A DNA stretch of 64,000 nt from an uncultured Bacilli bacterium (GCA_934155645.1 CAKPHC010000005.1:75819-139818); one strand, 5' to 3'; positions 16,400 through 25,989 are shown, numbered from the stretch's first letter. The notes: a model not told the origin generated them from the sequence alone. Translations and numbers: made by a program.

Positions 16400-16427
16400 T
16401 TGTTTTTGTACTAAAATATTGTATAAT
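16400..16427 (+). promoter_or_regulatory. Promoter of the transporter gene
   Basis: TTGTTT (16400-16405) and TATAAT (16422-16427) are separated by 16 bases. Confidence 0.6.
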
Positions 16428-16446
16428 TAAAAATGGGAGGGTTAAA

Positions 16447-17841
16447 ATGAAGAAACACAATTTATTTAAAGTGATTGGTATTACAATCATAGTAGCAGTT
16501 TTATTAACGTGGATTTTTCCTATAACTTATTTTGGTTATAGTCTAACAGAAGAAGCACGTAGCCAAGTTGGATTATTTGAATTATTCTCATATGGTCCAG
16601 TACTTTTCTATTATTTTGGTAGCATAGTTTTCTATGTACTAGCTATTGGTGGATTCTATGGTGTTTTACATGGAATTGATGGTTATAGAAACCTATTAGA
16701 TAGAATAGTAGAAAAATTTAAAGGAAAAGAAAAATGGTTCTTAATTTCTGTTATGGTGTTATTATCATTGATTACATCAATGGCAGGATTAACAACAGCT
16801 CTATTATTTATATTCCCATTGATTATTTCAATAATTTTATTAATGGGATATAACAAACAAACAGCAGCATTAGCAACTATTGGTTCTGTTGCAGTTGGAT
16901 TAATTGGTACAACAGTATCAGCAACTAACATTAATGCTGTTGTTGGATTATTATCATTAGATTTTAGTTCTGAATTATTAACTAAAACAATTATTTTAAT
17001 TGTAGGATTAGTATTATTAATATTTAATGTATTAACTTATGCTAAGAAAAATAAAACTACTAATAAAGAAGAATTAGTTAATGTTCCAGTTTCTAATGAT
17101 TCTAAGAAAAAAGTATGGCCTATTATAGTAATTGTTGATTTAATCATATTAGTTATGATTTTATCTGCTGCATCTTGGGAAACTGTATTTGGTGTAAAAT
17201 TATTTAATACAGTTCATGATGCTGTAATGCAATTTAAGATTGGTGATTTTGCTATATTTGGTAAAATCTTAGGAGAAAGCAACACTTTAGCTTTCGGAAA
17301 ATGGTCTTTAACTGAGTTCACACTTTTAATTACTTTAGGAGCAGGATTAATAAGTCTATTCTATAAAAAGAGTTTCAACGATTTTATTAAATCTTTCTTT
17401 GAGGGTATGAAAAAAGCGTTTACTCCAGCAGTATTAATATTCTTTGCTTATATAGTATTAGTTATTACTGCTACACATCCAGTATTATTAACAATCTTTA
17501 AACCATTATTAACTGCTACAAAAGGATTTAATGTATTTACAATGAGTATTGTTGCATTCTTCAGTAGTGTATTCAATATTGAAGCATACTATACAGCTTC
17601 TGCTTTCATTCCTTACGTTGCTTCAATCATTACTGATACAACAACTTATCCATTAATTGCTGTTGTATGGCAAGCAATGTACGGATTATCAATGCTTATT
17701 GCACCTACAAGTTTAGTGTTAATTGCAACTTTATCTTACCTAAACATTTCATTTGGAAAATGGGTAAAAGCATCATGGAAATTAATCCTTGAAATTTTAG
17801 TTGCATTATTGTTAATATTTACAATACTAGTATTGATTTAA
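16447..17841 (+). CDS. Multi-spanning transporter, possibly YfcC-like ion-transporter superfamily
   Basis: This 464-residue integral membrane protein has about 11-12 predicted helices. TWIFPITYFGY follows the first helix, which resembles the W-I/P-G pattern after helix 1 in YfcC/C4-dicarboxylate carriers. Gly/Ala/Thr-rich loops follow, such as TSMAGLTTALL and VGLIGTTVSATNINAVVG, where such carriers place their substrate hairpins. The substrate cannot be told from sequence. The gene is monocistronic, with its own promoter and terminator, and sits where Bacillus carries ctsR-mcsA-mcsB between lysS and clpC. Confidence 0.5.
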   Translation: MKKHNLFKVIGITIIVAVLLTWIFPITYFGYSLTEEARSQVGLFELFSYGPVLFYYFGSIVFYVLAIGGFYGVLHGIDGYRNLLDRIVEKFKGKEKWFLISVMVLLSLITSMAGLTTALLFIFPLIISIILLMGYNKQTAALATIGSVAVGLIGTTVSATNINAVVGLLSLDFSSELLTKTIILIVGLVLLIFNVLTYAKKNKTTNKEELVNVPVSNDSKKKVWPIIVIVDLIILVMILSAASWETVFGVKLFNTVHDAVMQFKIGDFAIFGKILGESNTLAFGKWSLTEFTLLITLGAGLISLFYKKSFNDFIKSFFEGMKKAFTPAVLIFFAYIVLVITATHPVLLTIFKPLLTATKGFNVFTMSIVAFFSSVFNIEAYYTASAFIPYVASIITDTTTYPLIAVVWQAMYGLSMLIAPTSLVLIATLSYLNISFGKWVKASWKLILEILVALLLIFTILVLI

Positions 17842-17861
17842 AAGAACTTCGGTTCTTTTTT
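17840..17861 (+). terminator. Terminator after the transporter gene
   Basis: AAAGAAC-TTCG-GTTCTTT forms a stable UUCG tetraloop hairpin followed by T residues. Confidence 0.85.
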
Positions 17862-17919
17862 GTTTATCTTTTTAAATAAAAGAACATAATAAACATAGAA
17901 TAGTATGAAAGGAGATTCT

Positions 17920-20226
17920 ATGTTTTCAAAATTTACAGAAGAAGCAAGAAAAGTATTAATAGGTGCTAAAAAAGAGATGAGTGAATTAAGACACCCTTAT
18001 GTTGGAAGTGAACATTTATTGTTATCAATCTTGAAAAATAAAAATAGCAATATAGCTAAAAAATTAAAAAAATATAATCTAGACTATGAGGGATTCAAAA
18101 AAGAAATCATTTCAATTATTGGCAAAGGAACAGAAGAAATAGAATGGTACTTATACACACCACTACTAAAAAAGGTTATCGAAGATGCAATGATTGAAGC
18201 TAGAAATCAAAATATAGATGTATCCCCAGAACTATTGCTTTCTTCATTAATTCAAGAAGGAGAAGGTATAGCAATTAGAATTATGCTTTCGATGAATATA
18301 GATTTGGATAGTATATTAACAGATTTCTGTGCAAAAAACATTTCAAAAAAATCAAAAGTAAAAAAGAAACTAATGATTGATGAATATGGGTATGATATGA
18401 CTAAGAAAGCTTTACAGGAAGAATTAGACCCAGTTGTAGGTCGCGATAAAGAAATACAAAGGTTAATTGAAATCTTATGTAGACGAACTAAAAATAATCC
18501 TCTTTTGATAGGTGATGCTGGAGTAGGAAAAACAGCAATAGTAGAAGAATTATCAAGAAGAATAACGACTAATAATGTACCAATTCAATTAAGAAATAAG
18601 AGAATAGTATCGATTTCAATGTCCAGTTTAGTTGCAGGTACTAAATATAGAGGAGAATTTGAAGAGAGAATAACTAAAATGCTAAAAGAATTAGAGCAAG
18701 ATAATAATGTAATTATTTTTATTGATGAAATGCATACCTTAGTTGGTGCTGGCGGAGCGGAAGGTGCTATTGATGCATCAAATATATTAAAACCCATTTT
18801 AGCTCGTGGAAAATTAAAAATAATTGGTGCAACTACTACTGAAGAGTATAAAAAGTTCATTGAAGAAGATAGAGCGTTAGATAGACGATTTCAAACTATA
18901 ATAATAGATGAACCAACCATTTCCAAAACAAAAGAAATATTGTATCAATTAAAACCTATATATGAAAGCTTTCATAATGTATCCATTTCTAATGAGATTA
19001 TAGATATGATTGTAGAACTTTCTAATAAATATATTTATAATCGAAAACAACCAGATAAATCGATTGATATTTTAGATGAAGTTTGTTCCAAAGTATCAAT
19101 TTCCAAAGATAAAAAAGATATTAATTTACAAACTTTAAATAAAGAGTTGCTAGAATTAATTGAAAAGAAAAATATAGCAATCGTTAATCAAAATTTTATC
19201 GAAGCATCCAAAATTAGAAGAAAAGAAAAAGAGATAGAAGATAAAATCAATAGAATTGAAAATAAATTAATGGGAAAAACTAATCCTAAATTGATTTTAA
19301 AAGAGGATATTTATGAAGTGGTTAATATAAAAGCTAAAATACCAGTATATGAATTATCTAATCAAAACGAAAAAGAAGTAATTAAATTAAAAGAAAAATT
19401 ATCAAAAAAAGTTATTGGACAAGGAAAAGCGGTAACTGAACTATATCAAATTTCTAAACGAATTAAATTAGGTTTCAAGGATTCTAATAAACCAATATCC
19501 CTTCTTTTTGTTGGACCAACCGGTGTAGGTAAAACACTATTGGTAAAAGAATTTGCCAAGGAATTTATTGGTGACAACAACTTAATAACATTGGATATGA
19601 GTGAATACCGTGAGGAACATACTATAAGTAAAATAATAGGATCTCCGCCAGGTTATGTAGGGTATTCAAATAAAAATACGGTAATAGAAGAAATAAGAAA
19701 CAAACCATATTCGGTTATTTTGGTCGATGAAATAGAGAAAGCTCATCCATCTGTAATTAATTTGTTCCTTCAAATTTTAGATGAAGGCAAGTTAAAAGAT
19801 TCAACTGGCAATGTGACTCGCTTTGACCATAATATAATAATTATGACTTCTAATATTGGGTTCAACAAAACTACAATTGGATTTAGCAATAACGAAGAAG
19901 ATGTCGTAAATGAAAAACTAAAAGATTACTTAAGTCCAGAGATTATTAATAGAATAGATGAAGTAGTAGTTTTCAACAGATTAACAAAAATAGACTTAGA
20001 AACAATATTAAAAATGAAGATTAAAGAGATAAAATCAAAATTCAAAGAAAAGGGAATAAGTATTAATGTTGGACCAAAAGTAATAGAAGAAATAATAGAA
20101 GAAAGTAAATACGAGCAGTATGGCGCTAGAAAAGTGGATAAGATAATAAAAAGAAAAATAGATGACTTGATTATTGACAGTCTATTACAAGGAAAAACTA
20201 AGTTAAATATTCAGACGATACATTGA
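17920..20226 (+). CDS. clpC: ClpC-type AAA+ unfoldase
   Basis: ClpC unfolds proteins for degradation by ClpP. The ATG at 17920 is preferred because GAAAGGAG precedes it, giving 768 residues. The order is a Clp_N repeat domain (MFSKFTEEARKVLIGAKKEM, HPYVGSEHLLLSIL), AAA-1 with Walker A GDAGVGKT (198-205) and FIDEMHTLVGAGG, a middle domain with a UVR-like helix (NFIEASKIRRKEKEIEDKI), AAA-2 with GPTGVGKT (532-539) and LVDEIEKAHPSV, then the C-terminal D2-small domain. The short middle domain separates it from ClpB. The neighbours ctsR, mcsA and mcsB, usual upstream of clpC, are missing here, and I see no CtsR-type heptamer repeat upstream. Confidence 0.9.
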   Translation: MFSKFTEEARKVLIGAKKEMSELRHPYVGSEHLLLSILKNKNSNIAKKLKKYNLDYEGFKKEIISIIGKGTEEIEWYLYTPLLKKVIEDAMIEARNQNIDVSPELLLSSLIQEGEGIAIRIMLSMNIDLDSILTDFCAKNISKKSKVKKKLMIDEYGYDMTKKALQEELDPVVGRDKEIQRLIEILCRRTKNNPLLIGDAGVGKTAIVEELSRRITTNNVPIQLRNKRIVSISMSSLVAGTKYRGEFEERITKMLKELEQDNNVIIFIDEMHTLVGAGGAEGAIDASNILKPILARGKLKIIGATTTEEYKKFIEEDRALDRRFQTIIIDEPTISKTKEILYQLKPIYESFHNVSISNEIIDMIVELSNKYIYNRKQPDKSIDILDEVCSKVSISKDKKDINLQTLNKELLELIEKKNIAIVNQNFIEASKIRRKEKEIEDKINRIENKLMGKTNPKLILKEDIYEVVNIKAKIPVYELSNQNEKEVIKLKEKLSKKVIGQGKAVTELYQISKRIKLGFKDSNKPISLLFVGPTGVGKTLLVKEFAKEFIGDNNLITLDMSEYREEHTISKIIGSPPGYVGYSNKNTVIEEIRNKPYSVILVDEIEKAHPSVINLFLQILDEGKLKDSTGNVTRFDHNIIIMTSNIGFNKTTIGFSNNEEDVVNEKLKDYLSPEIINRIDEVVVFNRLTKIDLETILKMKIKEIKSKFKEKGISINVGPKVIEEIIEESKYEQYGARKVDKIIKRKIDDLIIDSLLQGKTKLNIQTIH

Positions 20227-20243
20227 TTGTATCGCTTTTTTTT
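20216..20243 (+). terminator. Terminator after clpC
   Basis: CGATACA-TTGAT-TGTATCG followed by seven or more T residues overlaps the clpC stop codon. Confidence 0.8.
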
Positions 20244-20251
20244 GTTATAAT
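20243..20251 (+). promoter_or_regulatory. Extended -10 promoter of prfB
   Basis: TGTTATAAT lies 29 bases before the prfB ATG. No good -35 hexamer at the right distance is seen, which is common for extended -10 promoters. Confidence 0.55.
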
Positions 20252-20280
20252 CATTCTAGAATAAAGACAAGGAGCAAATT

Positions 20281-21370
20281 ATGGATTTTAACGAACTAAA
20301 AAAATGTTTAGAAATAAATCAAAAAAAGATTGAAGACTTGTGGAGGTCACTTTGACATTGAATCAATCAATATAAAAATTAAAAGTTTAGAACATGAAAT
20401 AACCAAAGATGGATTTTGGAATGATAAAAACAATGCTGAAAAAGTAATAGATGAGCTTAATTCTTTAAAGCAAATTTCGAATTCAATTACTGATGTCAAA
20501 AAACGCATTTTAGACAATATTGATATTCTTTCATCCATTAATGACGATAAAGAAATGCTATTAATGTTGGAGGAGGAAGTAATAAGTATAAATAAAGAGG
20601 TTGCAAAGCTTGAAATAAATTTGTTGTTGAATGAACCTTATGATAAGAATAACTGTATTTTAGAAATACACTCGGGTGCTGGAGGTACAGAAGCTTGTGA
20701 TTGGGCTAATATGCTTTACAGGATGTACCTAAGATGGTGTGAAAAAAAGAGATACTCTGTCGAAGTCTTGGATTTGCAAGAGGGCGAAGAAGTAGGTATC
20801 AAAAGTGTATATTTACTAGTAAAGGGTAAAAATAGTTATGGATATTTAAAAAATGAAAAAGGAATTCATAGATTAGTAAGATTATCACCATTTGATGCGA
20901 ATAATAAAAGACATACCTCATTCGCTTCTGTTGATGTGGTGCCAGAGTTTGATAATACTGTAGATATTGAAATAGATGAAAAAGATTTAAAAATAGACGT
21001 ATATCGTTCGAGTGGTGCTGGCGGACAACATGTAAACACCACTGATAGTGCAGTAAGAATTACTCATCTTCCAACTAAAACGGTGGTAACTTGTCAAAGT
21101 CAAAGAAGTCAAATCCAAAATAGAGAAAAAGCGATGCAGATGTTAAAAAGTAAACTTAAGATTATGGAAATAGAGAAGAAAAATGATGAGTTAGCGACTC
21201 TTCGTGGTGAACAAAAAAATATAGAATTTGGTTCACAAATAAGAAGTTATGTAATGCATCCATATTCAATGGTTAAAGACCACAGAACTAATTGTGAAAC
21301 AAGTAATGTTGAAAAGGTTCTAGATGGAGACATTGATATGTTTATAGAAGCAAATTTAAAAAGGAGATAA
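20281..21370 (+). CDS. prfB: Peptide chain release factor 2, +1 programmed frameshift
   Basis: RF2 terminates translation at UGA and UAA. The ATG at 20281 opens a 24-codon frame that ends in CTT TGA (20350-20355). Translation must slip by +1, skipping the T at 20353, to continue as GAC ATT GAA to the stop at 21370. The product is 362 residues, normal for RF2. The domains show LSPFDANNKRHTSF (the SPF tripeptide that reads UGA) and SSGAGGQHVN with the catalytic GGQ. Without the frameshift only a 24-residue peptide is made. This is autoregulation, since low RF2 favours slippage. An intact RF2 also shows that TGA is a stop in this organism. Confidence 0.95.
20341..20356 (+). promoter_or_regulatory. 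prfB programmed frameshift site
   Basis: The bases TGGAGGTCACTTTGAC contain an internal Shine-Dalgarno-like GGAGG, the slippery CTT codon, the in-frame TGA and the following C. All are hallmark elements of bacterial RF2 recoding, with GGAGG three bases upstream of CTT as in the classic sites. Confidence 0.93.
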
Positions 21371-21374
21371 TATA

Positions 21375-22238
21375 ATGGATAAGGAAGTAATTAGTAAAAA
21401 AGTTAACTTTAAGTTGCAAACCAAAAGATATTTGCAATTAATATTAGGGGTATTTATTTTAGCACTTTCATTTAATATATTCATATTACCAAATAATTTT
21501 GTGTATGGAAGTATAAGTGGTTTATCAATTGTAACTCAAAAACTATTTGGAATAGAACCTTCTTCTTTTATTATGATTGTATCCATTTTATTATTAGTAG
21601 TAAGTTACTTTGTACTAGGAAAAGAAAAAACTGCTGCTTCAATATTGGGTTCTATATTATATCCTATTGCAGTTAAGTTACTAAGTAATGTTAGATTATA
21701 TATAGATTTTGATTCTTCACAATTATTGCTATCAGCAATATTTGGTGGAATAGCATCAGGATTAGGAGCTGGATTAGTATACAAAGCAGGTTTTACCACA
21801 GGTGGAACTGATATTATTGAACAAATCATGTCTAAATACTTAAAGATGAGTATGGGTAAAGCAATAATACTATGCGATGGAATAATCTTGTTATGTGGTA
21901 CTATTTTCTTTGGAATAAATAACTTTATGTATGCACTAATTGTTCTTTATCTTATTAGTACATTAGCAGACAGAGTTCTACTTGGAATATCTGATTCAAA
22001 GGCATTTTATATTGTGACTGAAGAAGATAAACAAGTAAAGGATTTTGTGTTAAATGGATTGAGTCACGGAGTAACTATTTTTGAAGCAAGAGGTGGATAT
22101 GAAAATAAGAAACAAAAAGTACTATTCTGCGTTGTACCAACTAAAGAGTATTTTAAGCTAAAAGAAGGCATCAAAAACATAGATTCAAAAGCATTCTTTG
22201 TGGTTACCGATGCCTATGAGGTTTATGGCGGTGAGTAG
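21375..22238 (+). CDS. YitT-family membrane protein, copy 1
   Basis: This 287-residue protein has about five to six membrane helices (DUF161 type; ALSFNIFILPNNFVYGSISG, GFTTGGTDIIEQI, INNFMYALIVLYL) and a C-terminal soluble DUF2179 domain (AFYIVTEEDKQVKDFVL, VVPTKEYFKLKEGIKNID). YitT proteins are widespread in Bacillota and their function is unresolved. It starts four bases after prfB behind AAGGAG, so it is likely co-transcribed with prfB. The next gene is a clear paralogue. Confidence 0.85.
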   Translation: MDKEVISKKVNFKLQTKRYLQLILGVFILALSFNIFILPNNFVYGSISGLSIVTQKLFGIEPSSFIMIVSILLLVVSYFVLGKEKTAASILGSILYPIAVKLLSNVRLYIDFDSSQLLLSAIFGGIASGLGAGLVYKAGFTTGGTDIIEQIMSKYLKMSMGKAIILCDGIILLCGTIFFGINNFMYALIVLYLISTLADRVLLGISDSKAFYIVTEEDKQVKDFVLNGLSHGVTIFEARGGYENKKQKVLFCVVPTKEYFKLKEGIKNIDSKAFFVVTDAYEVYGGE

Positions 22239-22239
22239 C

Positions 22240-23100
22240 ATGTTTGAAAAATTAATAGATTACTGTCAAAGAAAAAATGTGCTTAAAAGATATTCATACT
22301 TATTTCTTGCTCTTTTTGTTTCTTCAATTTGCTATAATCTTTTAGTATATCCGTCTAAAATAGTAGCGGGTGGTACAAGTGGATTATCTATATTAATTGA
22401 ACATGCTTTTAATATTACACCATCATATTTTATATTGTTATTTTCTGTTGCAATTTTGATTATTGCAATGTTTGTTTTAGGATTTGAAAAAACAGCGGGC
22501 TCAATAATAGCATCACTAGCTTATCCATTTTTTATTGATATAACTTCTGGTATAACAACCATCGTTGCCATCAACAATACTGATATGCTTTTGATTAGCT
22601 TATATATAGGAGTAATATCAGGATGGAGCAGTGGAATGATTTATAAAATGGGCTTTAGTAACGGAGGTATGTCATTAATTGTACAAATGCTACACGAAAA
22701 ATGCCACATAGCAGCCGGTAAATGCAGTTTTTTAATAAACATGATAATAGTTGTTCTAGGTGGTCTTATATTTGGAATAAATAATTTAATGTACGCGATA
22801 ATAGTGCTATTTGTAAGTGGAATTATTACAGATAAGGTTATGCTCGGAATATCTAATAATAAAATGTTTTATATAATTACTTCAAAAAATGATGAAGTTA
22901 AAAATTATTTATTAAATGAAATGGGTAAAGGTGTAACTGAATTTAAAGTTACAAGCGGATATAAAGGAGACAATCGTGAAGCTTTAATGACAGTGGTACC
23001 AACTAAAGAGTATTTTCGAATTACCGAAGGAATAAAAAAAATAGATACTAATGTCTTTTTTGTTGTTGCAGATTCATATCAAACATCTGTCAATGCCTAA
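22240..23100 (+). CDS. YitT-family membrane protein, copy 2
   Basis: With the ATG at 22240 the protein has 286 residues. Upstream in-frame starts overlap copy 1 and lack a ribosome-binding site. The architecture matches the preceding gene: KIVAGGTSGLSILIEH, MGFSNGGMSLIVQML and GINNLMYAIIVLFV in the membrane part, then FYIITSKNDEVKNYLL and VVPTKEYFRITEGIKKID in the DUF2179 part. The pair arose by an old tandem duplication and might form a heteromer. The gap between the two genes is one base, so translation is likely coupled. Confidence 0.85.
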   Translation: MFEKLIDYCQRKNVLKRYSYLFLALFVSSICYNLLVYPSKIVAGGTSGLSILIEHAFNITPSYFILLFSVAILIIAMFVLGFEKTAGSIIASLAYPFFIDITSGITTIVAINNTDMLLISLYIGVISGWSSGMIYKMGFSNGGMSLIVQMLHEKCHIAAGKCSFLINMIIVVLGGLIFGINNLMYAIIVLFVSGIITDKVMLGISNNKMFYIITSKNDEVKNYLLNEMGKGVTEFKVTSGYKGDNREALMTVVPTKEYFRITEGIKKIDTNVFFVVADSYQTSVNA

Positions 23101-23127
23101 AATTTCCAATGAAAATTGTCGAATTTA

Positions 23128-23136
23128 TGGTATAAT
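23128..23136 (+). promoter_or_regulatory. Extended -10 promoter of ftsEX
   Basis: TGGTATAAT lies about 33 bases before ftsE. No clear -35 is seen. Confidence 0.55.
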
Positions 23137-23168
23137 ATAATCGTATCAACAATAAGAAGGAGGTAAAG

Positions 23169-23867
23169 ATGGAGTTAATTAATATTAAACATGTTAATAA
23201 AGTCTATAAAAACGGTGTTACTGCGATATATGATTTATCGTTAAAAATAAAAAAAGGCGACTTTGTATTCGTTATAGGCGGTTCTGGAAGTGGTAAGTCT
23301 ACATTAATTAAAATGTTATACAGAGAAGAAAGACCAACTTCCGGAGAAATAATGCTAGGGGGATTAAATGTTGCTAAATTAAGAAATAGTAAAGTTTATA
23401 AATTAAGAAGAAAATTAGGAATAGTATTCCAAGACTATAGATTGTTACCTAAACTAACAGTTTATGAAAATGTTGCTTTTGCACTAGAAGTAATTGGTGC
23501 TAAAAAAGAGGAAATTAAAAGAAAGACTTTAAAAGCTATTGATTTGGTGGGGTTAAAGTCAAAAATAAGAACTTATCCTACAGAATTGTCAGGCGGAGAA
23601 CAACAACGTGTAGCAATAGCAAGAGCAATTGTTAACAATCCAAAACTTTTAATTTGTGATGAACCTACAGGTAATCTTGACCCAGATATGAGTAGAGAAA
23701 TAGTTAAAGTTCTAGATACAATTAATAAAGAAATGGGTACTACAATAATTATGGCCACGCATGATAGAGAAATTGTTAATGAAATGAAAAAACACGTTAT
23801 TGCTTTAAAGGATGGTAGGTTAGTAAAAGACTTTGAGAAAGGAACGTACGATAATGAAATTGTTTAG
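23169..23867 (+). CDS. ftsE: Cell-division ATP-binding protein FtsE
   Basis: This 232-residue ABC ATPase shows Walker A GGSGSGKST, Q-loop FQDYRLLPKLTVYENVAFAL (a strong FtsE hallmark), signature LSGGEQQRV, Walker B LLICDEPTGNLDP and the H-loop ATHD. With FtsX it forms a type VII ABC system that turns ATP hydrolysis into activation of extracellular murein hydrolases during division. AAGGAGG precedes the ATG. ftsX overlaps its 3' end by 14 bases. Confidence 0.96.
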   Translation: MELINIKHVNKVYKNGVTAIYDLSLKIKKGDFVFVIGGSGSGKSTLIKMLYREERPTSGEIMLGGLNVAKLRNSKVYKLRRKLGIVFQDYRLLPKLTVYENVAFALEVIGAKKEEIKRKTLKAIDLVGLKSKIRTYPTELSGGEQQRVAIARAIVNNPKLLICDEPTGNLDPDMSREIVKVLDTINKEMGTTIIMATHDREIVNEMKKHVIALKDGRLVKDFEKGTYDNEIV

Positions 23868-24753
23868 AATGTTTGGAAGAAATATACGTGATGCTTTCAA
23901 AAGCGTAGCAAGAAATTTTTCTTTATCTATCGCTTCCATTTCTTGTATAAGCATTACATTAATAGTTGTTGGTCTAGCGCTAATATTATCGTTCAATGTT
24001 GATAATTTTGCTAGAACAATTAAAAATGACGTCACAGTTGTAGTATTTATGAGTCAAGATACAACTAAAGAAGAATTAGAAAGCACTAAGAAAACTATTG
24101 AAGGTTTTGACAACATAGAATCGATTAATATAAAAACCAAAGAAGAATCTAAAAACGAGATGATGAATCAATCTGAATTCTTTAAAGCTACAATGAATAC
24201 ATGGCCTGCTGAAGATAATCCATTAAGAGACAGCTACTTAATAAAAGTCAAAGAAATTGAAAATATTAAAACGACAGTAAATCAAATAAAGGAACTTAGT
24301 AAAGTAGAAGTAGTTGATTATGGAGAAGGTATTGTTGAACAACTAATAGATGCCTTTAAATTAGTTGAAAAAATAACAATTATTATAGTAGCAATCTTAA
24401 TTGTAGTTACAGTATTCCTAATTGTTAATACTATAAAGCTAACAATATTCTCACGTAAAAGAGAAATATCTATCATGAGATTAGTAGGAGCAAGTAATTT
24501 AAATATTAAAGTTCCATTTGTAATTGAAGGAATGCTAATAGGAACATTAGGTTCTATAATTCCAATAATTGTAATAATGTATGGATATGTAGCGTTCTAT
24601 GATAAATTCAATGGAGAATTATTCTCACCATTAATTAAACTAATTACACCAGAACCATTTATATATTTAATTTCTGGAGTAGTAATATTAATTGGTATAT
24701 TTGTTGGTATGCTTGGAAGTAGTAAAGCGGTAAGGAAATATTTAAAAGTATGA
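23854..24753 (+). CDS. ftsX: Cell-division permease-like protein FtsX
   Basis: With the ATG at 23854 the protein has 299 residues. It shows a cytoplasmic N-tail (MKLFRMFGRNIRDAFKSVARN), transmembrane helix 1 (about 25-48), an extracellular domain (about 50-170), and three C-terminal helices with REISIMRLVGAS between helices 2 and 3. The extracellular domain normally binds the hydrolase partner. The next gene starts inside its stop codon (ATGA overlap) and encodes an M23-domain protein with a long coiled coil, the expected partner. Confidence 0.94.
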   Translation: MKLFRMFGRNIRDAFKSVARNFSLSIASISCISITLIVVGLALILSFNVDNFARTIKNDVTVVVFMSQDTTKEELESTKKTIEGFDNIESINIKTKEESKNEMMNQSEFFKATMNTWPAEDNPLRDSYLIKVKEIENIKTTVNQIKELSKVEVVDYGEGIVEQLIDAFKLVEKITIIIVAILIVVTVFLIVNTIKLTIFSRKREISIMRLVGASNLNIKVPFVIEGMLIGTLGSIIPIIVIMYGYVAFYDKFNGELFSPLIKLITPEPFIYLISGVVILIGIFVGMLGSSKAVRKYLKV

Positions 24754-25946
24754 GAAAACTAGTACAGATAGTGTTAATTATAGCAATATGTCTTGCTTTT
24801 ATTCCTTACAATACTAAGGCAATTACATTAGGTGAATATGAAGCGGTGTTGCAAAAATATATAGATCAAGCAAATGCCAACCAAGCTGCTATAAATAAAA
24901 CGGAAGCACAGATTAAAGAAACAAACAATGAAATAGCAAATATTAAAACTGAAATGACTAATTTAGCAGCAGAGATAGAAAAGTTGAATCAAGAAATCGT
25001 TGAATACAACGAAAAAATCAAAGAAAAAAGTTTACAAACCAAAGAAATATTCCAATATTTTCAAATGTCTAAAGGAGAAAATGCTAATTTAGAATATATC
25101 TTTGGTGCTGAAAGTGTAACTGATATGATTTATCGTATGGCTATCGTTGAACAAATGACTGAATATAACAATAAAGTTACTAAAGAACTTGAAGATATGA
25201 TTGAACAAAATAAGAAACGTGAAGTAGAAATCGATAATCGAAAGAACGAATTAACGACTAAGCAAAAAGAAATGGAACAAAAACTTGTATCACTAGGAAA
25301 TAGTAAACAGTCATTAACTGCTGGTGGTGCAACAATTCAAGAAGAAGTAAAAAACTATAGAGCTATCGTTAAAGCGTATAAAGATTTAGGATGTCAAAGC
25401 CACCATGTTATAGGTGTAGACTGTGCTACTTCGGGTTCGGCTGGAGTATTTAGAAGACCTATTAGTACAGGATATATAACAAGTGAATTTGGGGCACGTT
25501 GGGGTTCATTTCATAGAGGACTAGATATGAGCAACAGAGATCCTTACAATACAAAAATATACCCAGTCGCAAATGGTACTGTAAGTGCTAAATATTATGA
25601 CCTTTATGGAGCTCTTTGCGTAGCGATAATTCATTATGATGCAGCAAGTAATACATACTATACATCATTATATGTTCATTTAAATTCATGGGCACCAGAT
25701 TTATATGTAGGTAAATATGTTACATCAGATACATATATAGGTTATATGGGAAGTACTGGTTACAGTACGGGACCGCATCTACATATGGAAATAGCACCTT
25801 GTAGACTATACATTGATGGACAATGTGGTACATGGGATTCATATGTATTGTTTGTTAAAAATCAAAACAAGTACAATGGTTTTCAAGGCCCACGTCAATT
25901 AATTAATTTCCCAAGCGGTTTATATAACACTTGGCATACAAGATAG
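24750..25946 (+). CDS. Secreted coiled-coil M23 murein endopeptidase, likely FtsEX partner
   Basis: The 398-residue protein has a signal peptide (cleavage near TKA/IT, residue 24), a long coiled coil (about 28-215), a short linker with two Cys, and a C-terminal LytM/M23 peptidase domain (about 235-370). The zinc ligands are visible: HRGLD (H255, D259) and GPHLHME (H345), with the catalytic VHL near 311 and H343. The layout equals EnvC of proteobacteria and the CwlO/PcsB class of FtsEX-controlled hydrolases. The four-base overlap with ftsX strongly supports this pairing. It should cleave peptide crosslinks in the septal wall when activated. The key zinc residues are present, so it is probably an active enzyme and not a degenerate activator. 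Confidence 0.88.
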   Translation: MRKLVQIVLIIAICLAFIPYNTKAITLGEYEAVLQKYIDQANANQAAINKTEAQIKETNNEIANIKTEMTNLAAEIEKLNQEIVEYNEKIKEKSLQTKEIFQYFQMSKGENANLEYIFGAESVTDMIYRMAIVEQMTEYNNKVTKELEDMIEQNKKREVEIDNRKNELTTKQKEMEQKLVSLGNSKQSLTAGGATIQEEVKNYRAIVKAYKDLGCQSHHVIGVDCATSGSAGVFRRPISTGYITSEFGARWGSFHRGLDMSNRDPYNTKIYPVANGTVSAKYYDLYGALCVAIIHYDAASNTYYTSLYVHLNSWAPDLYVGKYVTSDTYIGYMGSTGYSTGPHLHMEIAPCRLYIDGQCGTWDSYVLFVKNQNKYNGFQGPRQLINFPSGLYNTWHTR

Positions 25947-25964
25947 GATACTTCCTATCTTTTT
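25941..25964 (+). terminator. Terminator after the ftsEX operon
   Basis: AGATAGGA-TACT-TCCTATCT followed by TTTTT overlaps the stop codon. Confidence 0.85.
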
Positions 25965-25989
25965 ATATAAAATAAAATCAGTTTGAGGA

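Noticed and set aside
20330..20356. A frame starting at TTG 20330 as an alternative, unshifted prfB start.
   Set aside because: It would remove the N-terminal helix of RF2 and ignore the ATG at 20281 and the textbook frameshift signal.
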